DNA of 33,070 nucleotides from positions 766,580-799,649 of the forward strand of contig BFEA01000438.1 of NCBI GenBank assembly GCA_003427395.1. The letters run 5' to 3'. A model generated the notes under the pieces. The model saw only the letters and a program-made list of their open reading frames with translations, searched no databases and was not told where the DNA came from. Position 1 is the first letter of the stretch. Each line of letters opens with the position of its first letter. The DNA comes from Chara braunii (Eukaryota > Streptophyta > Charophyceae > Charales > Characeae). Below are positions 19,901-27,879 of the stretch, in pieces. A program made the translations under genes and the position numbers.

Positions 19901-20848
19901 GTAGCTTACCAAAATTTATACAAGACCAAGTATAGCAAATGATCCTAGAAAATGCGAGAATGGACCTAAGTAAAAAAAAGTTAGCTAAAAAAATACAAAA
20001 ATTGAAACTAGCTCTCACATGTGGCGAGCATCCAAAACAAATACCCATCAAACAGAAACTAAAACCAGATAATTATTTCACTCAGCCACGTGCAAGACCA
20101 AACCACAATGGAACGTACTCTCACCAGACCAAAGTTAACCTTGTCAAATAATAACTCGTAGTCTTTCAATGATTTTTCTCTTATACCCAGTTTACATAAG
20201 ACATAAAACTAGACCATCCAATCTTACGGAAACCTGTCTAGCCTAGCCATTGGAAATTTATACAAAACTAAGTTTAGAATCTAAAAATAACTTTGACTTC
20301 TCAATGTCCAATTTTGTCTAACTCTCTGAATTAGCAAAAATTTGGCCAACACTCTTTTTAGAAAATAAGGCTTTCTAAATTTTTACTAAGCCATATATAA
20401 AATTTAGACAAGCTGAACTTTGAAAAGTCAAAATTTGACTAACTCCTTGGCTTTGTAGAAATTTCGGCAGCGCTTCCCACAAAGAAAGTAGCTTACAAAA
20501 ATTTATACAAGACCAAGTATAGCAAATGATCCTAGAAATGCGAGAATTTACCTAAGTAAAAAAAAGTTAGCTCATAAAATATAAAAATCGATACTAACTC
20601 TTATAGCTCTAGCATGTGGCGAACATCCAAAACAAATACCCATCAAACAGAAACTTAAACCAGATAATAATTTCACTCAACCACATGCAAGACCAAACCA
20701 CAATGGAACGTACTCTCACCAGACCAAAGTTAACCTTGTAAAACAATAACTCGTAGTTTTTCAATGATTTTTTCCTTATACCCAGTTTACATAAGACATA
20801 AAACTAGACCATCCAATCTTACGAAAACCTGTCTAGCCCATCCATTGG
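19667..20848. repeat. Tandem duplication of about 590 bp
   Basis: 19667-20253 and 20254-20848 are close copies, both starting AAATTTATACAAAACTAAG and both ending CCATTGG. Most differences are single bases and short indels. R2 has only one version of this stretch, so the duplication is specific to R1 and more recent than the R1/R2 split. Confidence 0.85.
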
Positions 20849-21226
20849 ATATACACAAACACAGGGCACGCCAACTTTTTCCTTGGGTATACGACTAGGT
20901 TGTCCAACCTAGTCGCCCTGAATTGTTTAAGTATCCAAGTTAAATATAATTGTCCGCACTCAATCTTTTAAGGTAACATATAACTGAACCGATCATCTTA
21001 AATCATGGTTTAGTCTGCCCCTTCTTACTACAAGTTTATTCTTAATTCATACTCCTTCAGTTGGTGATAAGCTATAGTCAGACCATCCAATTTTATGAAA
21101 AAATATTTGACTAGGCCGTTCATAAATAAAATAGTATAACAATATAAATAAATTTATCTCTTTTAGTTCCAGCATGTGCGTGACTTTAGACTAGACCTCC
21201 CAATCTTACGGGAACTTGTCCAGTCT
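20209..21226. repeat. Hairpin series in R1 (five members)
   Basis: Stem CTAGAC/GTCTAG at 20209-20241 and again at 20804-20836, stem TAGTCA/TGACTA at 21075-21113, and stem AGACTAGAC/GTCCAGTCT (one mismatch) at 21188-21226. Loops read CATCCAATCTTACGGAAACCT or close variants. A separate perfect palindrome, CGACTAGGTTG with a 2-base loop, is at 20892-20915. The matching series in R2 is longer and better preserved. Confidence 0.7.
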
Positions 21227-21257
21227 TTTGCCTGAATTCCATACTTGCAGCACATTC

Positions 21258-21345
21258 ATGCGCTGCGCACGCGCCGTGTGCCATGCGCACGCGCACCTGC
21301 GTGCGCCATGCGCCATGCGCGTGTGACGGGTGCACATGAGTTGGT
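21258..21345. repeat. GC-rich alternating purine-pyrimidine stretch
   Basis: Dense CATGCGC, GCGCACGC and GTGTG words, mostly alternating purine and pyrimidine, which is the composition that favours Z-DNA. It contrasts with the AT-rich repeat just before it. Confidence 0.75.
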
Positions 21346-21510
21346 GCGCACGCAGCTTCGGAGCGTCTCCCGTGGTGGTGCGTCAGATGCGCCGCAATTT
21401 TATTTATTTTTATTTTTTTATTTATGCTTCTCCCTGCTACATTGCATGCTGCCATGCCAAAAACCTTCCTTTGTGTGCTTCCCCCGACGATTTGTGTAGA
21501 AAGCAGGGCT

Positions 21511-21511
<1 letters not shown>

Positions 21512-21543
<32 letters not shown>
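21512..21543. repeat. (TC)n(AC)n compound microsatellite
   Basis: A TC run passes directly into an AC run of about 11 units. Confidence 0.95.
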
Positions 21544-22017
21544 AACAAGTTAAACAAACTTACAATTTCCAACAGGTAAACTTGAAATTCAAAGGGGGGC
21601 ACTACAAAATTTCTACAAACGGAGGGGCGAAATAGGAATGAGTAGGTTGTCAATACGTACCTGCAGATGGTATGAATAACCCAGTGGATACGCAGTGTAC
21701 ACAAGGAACAACAGATGCATGGCAAATAACAGGCACACACACCACATTGCGGCACAACATAATGAGATCACCAATCACAATCGTGTAAAAGTAGACGACA
21801 TGCGCAAGTGAAGCACAATACAAAGTTGCCCCATATAATGAAAATCTGAAATATGTTCAAATATCTATTTAGAAATCTATCCACTTCGCGAAGTAATGAA
21901 CTGTGATTCCGATATCAGATCTTACGAAAAGCACAAGTTCGAAAAGTTCAAAGTTATGGAATTGAAAACAGGACTTCATAGACTCAAAGTTTGCAAAAGG
22001 AGTGAGCTCTGATGCTC

Positions 22018-23335
22018 TCTCCTACTCCTCCTCGTTGTTTCCTTCCCCTTCCTCCCCGGATTGCCCCTCACTTTCCTCCGAACTCTCCTTCGTGCCGTCC
22101 CCGTCTCATTCACTGTGTTCCATGGACTCCGCCCCACTCCCGCTCGCATCCTCATCCTCCGACGAGGAATATGAGGATGCCGACAAAGGTGTTGCCGACG
22201 CGTTGTCACCTCCTGCTGCTGCATCGTTTTGAGTTTCTGTTGCCACGTCATCGCTGCTTTTATCATCGTCGATGACATTGTTGTGCGCCTTTTTCTTCCT
22301 TCCTTTTTTGGCGGCCGCACTTCTTGCTGCTGTTGTAGCGGCAGCTGCCTTTTCAGCCTTCGCAAGCGCTTTCTAAGCTTTCCTTTCTGCCAGCTCTGTG
22401 TTTGACGGTCGGCCCCTCTTGCATTTCGGTCCCACATCTGCAATGCGCCCCTTCACCACCGGAACCACCTCCTCTGCGTCCTCCCGTTGTGCTCTCTTTT
22501 TTCCACGTTTTCGACTGGTGGACGCATCCCCTGCACCGTGCACCCATGTTCCAGCAGTTCGTGCCTTCAACGCTTGTGCCCGTCCCTCTTCCGTGTACAA
22601 TACCGATGACAAGGGCTGCAAATGACCGGATTTCCTCCGCAGCTCGCGCTCTCTGTAGCGTCCGGGTTTTGTGCACTCATGCTTGTCCTTTTCCCTCGAG
22701 CCCACGAGGGTTATGTCCTCCTCCTCGCGCTCTTGGTCATCCCTCTCGTCGTTTCGCAGCCAAGTTCGCATTAATGGTTCCCCTCCATCCTCCTCTTACA
22801 CCTCCGCGCCATCAGGCGTATCTGCTGCGTCATCATCGTTGGACACTGCCGTCACCACCCACGTGTTATACCACTCCTCAACTTCCGCCTCCACTGGTCG
22901 GTCGTCCTCCCAAGGGATGTGGACCTCCTCCTTACCGCCGCGGATGTAACTCCGGATCAATTGCGTGTTCCAGTTATTGAACACGAGCTTTGACAATCTC
23001 TCTGGCATTACCTTTGTGCGCCGTCTTCCAAAAATGAGCTCATGCAAGCTCCAATTCCGCTCACTTGCAGCGGACGAGCTTGCCTGGCCAAGCAATTTGA
23101 CGGCTTGCGGCTGCAAAAGGTCCAACTTCCCCCCAAATTCTTCCCACCACAAGGCCGCCGGTTTCACACGCGCCGCATCCGCTGCCTCCTGCGATCTGAA
23201 TGTCCCTTTCAACTTGGTCCAATTATCAACTTCCTTGCTCAGTTCGTCGAGGGTGGTTTTGTCTTTTGGTGCCCACGATTACAGCCAAATGTTGAACCCC
23301 ACTCGAACCTCTCGATCCCGCTGTGTCAGTGCACT
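22018..23335 (-). pseudogene. hAT transposase, C-terminal half
   Basis: One minus-strand frame runs through the block with several stops (23281 region, 22796-22798, 22373-22375, about 22107). The first part is a hAT C-terminal dimerisation domain: DREVRVGFNIW, ALWWEEFGG, LLQPQAVKLL and SSAASERNWS, then LIFGRRRTKV. After this comes an unusual tail: a charged region, an AT-hook (KRGRPSN), a Lys/Ala-rich stretch resembling histone H1 tails, then a Ser/Asp/Glu-rich acidic end. The stops fit Gln or Trp codons changed by transitions. The N-terminal half is at 31302-32853 on the same strand. Confidence 0.85.
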
Positions 23336-24329
23336 GTACCGGTGTCGAGCACATCGCTCCGGCACCACTCAGGGGTAGCGCGGGACCCTCCCGGTCGCGT
23401 CACGCAGGAGTTGGTCTAATCCTCGTTGCGAATATATACATAGAGCTTCCGCAAGCCGCTCCGGCCGAGTGCGCCAACCATACCTCTCGCGAGCCCCTAC
23501 GAGATGACAGGGCCTACTCGAGGCACGACTTACCTCCACCTTACGGAAGTTGTCACCTCCCTTCGGTGGGCGTATCCCCGCCGAGCTACCAGTCCACAAT
23601 ACGAAAGCTGATCATCTGCAATCGCAGAGGTGGACCAGCCGAGGACGTTTCTCGTTCGCTGTAGCATAGGGGGGTACACACGGTAGTATGCCTCTATCGA
23701 ACCCGCACGAGCACCGACATCTTGGGGGGCCGAGGTCCCAAGCGCGACTCGTCGCCGGTCGACTAGGATGCATCCCACACGCCACGCACACACCACTTTA
23801 CGAACACAAAATTAACATTCACACATACGACGCATGCACAAAACGACGCAACACAGACAACGCGATAACGCTCCTAGCCCCTCGGTAGCCGTCCCATAAC
23901 TTTCCGACGCGGAAATCGGATTGGCGTCTCGCGTGAGACTTGATAAAAAAAGCCGCGCGGACGCAGGGCTAATATATATCGACTCGTGATGCAAACACAC
24001 GTAAGCAATCACAATGATGGCGTACCATGTAGTATCCATACTTATGCGGTCCTTGCAAATCTCGAGGGTCGCATTCGACACTCAAGTGTCGGCTGACACG
24101 CGCCTTGAGGGTTAAACTCTCGACGCTGGACAACCGCCATGCGCGGTTGAAGACCACACACCCTCTTCTGCACCTTATGCAGAGTGGGTGGTACACAAAT
24201 CCATACTTGTAGTGGCAGTTGTTTCTCGCTGCCCTGGAGATAAGCCCCACTCCAGGCCCGGACACGAGTCAAGGGGTTTGACTTTGACGGCTGCCACGGA
24301 CTACAACGTCCAACCATAATAATCCTAAA

Positions 24330-24925
24330 AAACAAGTGTACGCCGAAGGCCTCCCTGCCTCAGGATCACTCTCTTGGGTACCCCTGCTTTTCTTGCGGTT
24401 GGCTTCACGGCCTTTGCCAACGCTGAACACCCGGGCGACCGATCGAGTGTCTCGATCCCATAACTGCGGACCATAGAACAGTGAACCGTCGCGCGCAAGA
24501 CTTTGATATAAAGCGACGCGGTTGCTGGTTTGTCCTATACCAACCAGCGATGCTAATTATATGCGATAGTCGCAGTCTCGGCTTCGAGATATTGAATGGC
24601 TGAAGGAATGTATCGTTGGGGGTTACCCCTCGCGATATTGAACGGCTGAAGGACATACCGTTCAGCCCTCGCGACATCACTGCCCCCTGGGTTGGGTGTC
24701 TCGGCGGGCAGAGCAAATAGGCTTTGTGCGAGCGAAGGGTCCTTCTCTGCAGAGTCTAGGGCTTGGGTTGTCCTGGATAAGGACCTTGAACCCCGGCCCA
24801 GGACTAGCGTCCGACCAAGAATTCAGAAAAAGTATACAAGCACGAGGGAGGGGTTTTCTGCCTACCTCTCCCCTATTTAACCCTTAATACGCGGGCCCCT
24901 CGGGCCATAGGACCCTCCCACGTAG
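24330..24925. repeat. Segment present in R2 only
   Basis: It lies between two parts that are adjacent in R1. It repeats a piece of the LTR-like block in diverged form (GCAAGACTTTGATATAAAGCG against GAGACTTGGTATAAAATCGCG of R1), so it may be part of a second, older LTR-like copy. It also holds a short direct duplication of GATATTGAAYGGCTGAAGGA at about 24588 and 24632. Confidence 0.5.
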
Positions 24926-25625
24926 GTATACACACATACATATATATACAAGGGGGCAAATATGTGACGATCACTTCTCACAATCACAGTGGGGGACCTC
25001 ACAACCATATGTATATATCTGACAGCAGACAGTTAAATCCAAAATCTGAGCTACAGCACACACCTGCAATCACATCAAAGAATCAACAAGGTCCACACAC
25101 TACACGGAGTCAACCCCACCCACTCTCCATACTCATACCCCCTGCTTTAGCCATGCAAGCCCCTACCTTCGGCCAACCAACCATAATTAAATACTCAGTA
25201 CCTTTGTTAAATGACCATTCAATAAAATTTCGGGTGAAACCTTAACAAAACAATAGAAATCACCAGGGTTCAAACCTTTTTAGGTTGGGTATGGAGAGCG
25301 AGTTGGAATTGAGTCGTAAACCGACGGATCGGCAACCGACCTGTTATCGGCGATAACAGAAGATGATCCTTGTAGGATTACGCTGAATCTAACCCAAGTT
25401 CTAAATCAATCGATTAAGGAGACATATAACACAAGACAGGCCAATCTCAAGCTAAGTCTACAAGTTCATGGAGTACAATCTCCATATCACGACCTTACTC
25501 AAGTCATCATATTTAACTAGGTCTAAGTCTACCTCTAGCCAGTGCCCAAACAAAGGTAGACTATGACATAGTCCCTCCTACATACGTCGCCACCTGTCAC
25601 CATATACGCTAACTCCTCTAATTTA

Positions 25626-26150
25626 TGAAAATTTCGATAGCGCTTCCCGTAGAAAGAGTGCCATCGCAGAAAATATACTAGCTCAAAAGTTCAACCTTTG
25701 GATTCTTGAAAGTTAAAATTTGTCTAACTCCCTGACTTAGCAAAAATTTGGGCAGCACTTCCTTTAGGTAGGGAGGCTTCTCAGATTTATACTAAGTCAG
25801 AATTGAACTTAGACATTAAGTCTAAGTTCTGTCAAGGCAGAATCTCAACCAACTCCTTAGATTTGTAGAAATTTCGGCAGCGCTTCCCGTAAAGAAAGTG
25901 CTAATCCAAGATTTATACAAGGCTAAGTTTGAAATTTGAAATGACTTTCACCCTTCAATGCCCAATTTTGGCTAACTCCCTGAACTAGTAAAAATTTGGG
26001 CAGCACTTCCCCTAGAAAGGGAGGCTCCCCATATCCTCACTAAGTCAGAAAGTCATCAAGGTTGGATCCTGAAGAAGCCAAATTTTTGACTAACTCCTTG
26101 ATTTTGTAGAAATTTCGGCAGCGCTTCCCGTAGAGAAAGTGGCTTACCAA
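25626..26150. repeat. Tandem array with 120-bp spacing, two alternating unit types (R2)
   Basis: Unit markers stand near 25630, 25746, 25870, 25993 and 26110, about 116-124 bp apart. Type A has TTTCGGCAGCGCTTCCCGTA with AAAGTG, type B has TTTGGGCAGCACTTCC with GGGAGGCT. They alternate strictly A-B-A-B-A. The units here are closer to each other in type than to their direct neighbours, so a dimer was amplified. Confidence 0.8.
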
Positions 26151-26412
26151 GATTTATACAAGATCAAGTACGAAATAAAGGATCCCAAAAAATGCAGAAA
26201 ATGACACTAACTCTTATGGCTCTAGCACGTGGCGAGCAACTACAGCAACTACCTATCAAATCAAAACTCAGACTAAGAAGTGGCACCACTCAGTCACATG
26301 CAGGCCAAACCACAGACATACAAACTCTCACCATCCCCAAGTTACCTTAGCAAACAATAGATCATAGTCTTTCAATGATTTATCCCTTATACCCAACTTG
26401 CATAGGGCATAA

Positions 26413-27127
26413 GGCTAGACCACCCAAACTTATAAAACATGTCTAGCCCAGCCGTGAAGTATACACAAACACAGGGCACAACAACTTTTATCTTCTTTGG
26501 GCATATGACTAGGCCACCCGAGTCACCCTGAACTGTTTAAGTATCTCAAATTTATATAATTGTCTGCACTTAGTCTTTTGAGGCAGCATATACCTGAGCC
26601 GATCATCTTCAGCTCAAGACTCAGCCTGCCCCTTTCTACCACAAGTTTATTCTTAGTTAGATACTCTCTTCAGTTGGTGATAGGCTATAGTCAGACCACC
26701 CAAACTTATGGAACCCTGTCTGACTAGCCTGTTCATAGATAGTATAATAGTAGAGTATAACAAAGTTATAACCTTCTGGTTCCAGCATGTGCGAGGCATT
26801 GGACCAAGACCACCCAAACTTATGAAACATGTCTTGGTCCTCAGCCTGATTTCTCTTAAACCAAGGCAGGAAGAGGTAGAGTCACCCCAAACTTATGGAA
26901 CATGCTCACCTTCTCGTTCAGAACCCAAAGAAACTGTCAAAAACCCCAAGTAAACAAGGCCGCCAGACTACCCAAACTTATGGATTTGACTGGCTCCTGA
27001 AAAACCAATCGCAATCAGCCCTCGCAAGTCAGAGCAACCAGACCACCCAAACTTATGGAACATGTCTGGTTCTCCAGGCAATACAAAATAAAACATAACA
27101 CTGAGCCTTCCCAAACTTATGGAACTG
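26413..27127. repeat. Hairpin series with conserved loop and varying stems (R2)
   Basis: Seven hairpins share a loop close to CACCCAAACTTATGGAACAT. Stems: GGCTAGAC/GTCTAGCC (26413-26448), TAGTCAGAC/GTCTGACTA (26688-26726), GGACCAAGAC/GTCTTGGTCC (26801-26840), GGT-a-GAG/CTCACC (26875-26910), GCCAGaC/GaCTGGC (26962-26994), AACCAGAC/GTCTGGTT (27036-27071), and a decayed CTGAGCC/GACCCAG (about 27101-27132). The stem sequence differs from one to the next while pairing is kept. The innermost GAC/GTC is common to most. Not coding. Confidence 0.85.
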
Positions 27128-27423
27128 ACCCAGCCTTTGATTGACCCGGTCAAACTTCACGCAATACTGTTTTTCCCCCACCCTTCCCCCAGATGCAACC
27201 CCACAATCTGCTTTCAATCAGGCAAAGAAGCTGAAACTGATATTATACATGCGTTCCTTTACTTAGTCTGGTTACATTATGAAGAAGAAGTATAAATCAT
27301 AGGGACATGCAAACATACATCAATCAAGCTATAGGGGGAATAGGCAAACATGGGTGTAGTGGGTTGTACTGGAAGAAGTGGTTTACCTGATGGTTCCCTG
27401 CCTCCAGAACCTCGCCTAGGTCC

Positions 27424-27502
27424 CGGCAGAGCTCCCGCAATCGGTGGGATGACTCCCCACAGAGTCTTGATGCGGACCTATGGGTTGCAATCCCACCTGC
27501 CG
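27424..27502 (+). other. tRNA-like fold, uncertain
   Basis: Four stems fall in cloverleaf order: CGGCAG/CTGCCG (27424-27429 with 27497-27502), TCCC/GGGA (27433-27436 with 27446-27449), GACTC/GAGTC (27451-27455 with 27462-27466), and TGGG/CCCA (27481-27484 with 27492-27495). A 14-base variable region lies between the third and fourth. The third loop has 6 instead of 7 bases, the T loop is TTGCAAT, and no A-box consensus exists. It may be a decayed class II tRNA, a tRNA-like element or chance. Confidence 0.25.
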
Positions 27503-27810
27503 CCTTCCTCTCATAACCAACAGACTAAACTTAGAGTAAGAAGGGCAGAAAGAGAAAGGTTGAGACTCTCAGACTCGCGTGAGAGGGCCTTGTTACCTTC
27601 GGTCGCTTGAGGGCCCCGCAATGGCGGCCAACTGACACCTTGGTCAACGATGCCCAACTGCCGAGGTAACCTCTCCTGCCGAACCTCCAAATCGTAACAT
27701 AAACCCTCCCTTTCGAAGTATGAGCCTCACTCTGACTTCCCTCACCTTCCCTTAGCCCTTCCACCGTTACACAGCCGCCTGCGCCAGCATAGAAGCTTTC
27801 AACAGCAGCT

Positions 27811-27879
27811 CGCAATGGTATGCAGCAGTCTATCCGCAGTATGCAGCAGTGCGCAATGGTGTGCAGCAGTCTATCCGCA
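27811..27879. repeat. Short direct repeat, 41-bp period
   Basis: A 28-bp word that contains TGCAGCAGTCTATCCGCA occurs at 27811-27838 and 27852-27879 with one difference. A partial copy of its core (ATGCAGCAGT) lies between them. Confidence 0.8.

Larger units (their letters stand above)
17560..21235. repeat. Long AT-rich repeat, copy R1 (about 3.7 kb)
   Basis: Similar along its length to 23340-26850 in the same orientation. The first kilobase (17560-18530) is LTR-like: it starts with TGTCGAGC after CGG and has a TATAAAA at about 18140 preceded by GAGACTTGG. The rest is AT-rich, non-coding, and contains the alternating GGCAGC tandem array, a 590-bp tandem duplication and several small hairpins. 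Similarity to R2 ends near 21235, where the 3' flank of the hAT fragment begins. Confidence 0.75.
21236..22017. other. 3' flank of the hAT fragment, no gene
   Basis: Sequence downstream of the hAT C-terminus on its coding strand. It contains a GC-rich alternating stretch with many GCGCACGC and CATGCGC words (21258-21345) and a TC/AC microsatellite. hAT elements often have subterminal repeats bound by their transposase; the repeated words here could be such sites. I did not find a clear terminal inverted repeat. Confidence 0.4.
23340..27140. repeat. Long AT-rich repeat, copy R2 (about 3.8 kb)
   Basis: The partner of R1. The LTR-like kilobase is 23340-24325, then a segment absent from R1 (24330-24925), then the AT-rich part with the GGCAGC array and hairpins. 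It begins exactly where the hAT C-terminal half is cut. The series of hairpins continues about 300 bp beyond the point where R1 stops, so R2 is the more complete copy. Confidence 0.75.

Noticed and set aside
22002-22980. Plus-strand Pro/Ser/His-rich frames over the hAT C-terminal half
   Set aside because: These are the reverse of the Lys/Glu-rich hAT tail; composition explains the openness.
26413-27127. CRISPR-like array (constant word with variable flanks)
   Set aside because: Spacing is irregular, the variable parts are complementary stems rather than spacers, and the context is eukaryotic repeat DNA.
17560-27140. R1 and R2 as the two LTRs of one element
   Set aside because: The DNA between them is the C-terminal half of a hAT gene whose other half lies beyond R2, so R2 came in independently.
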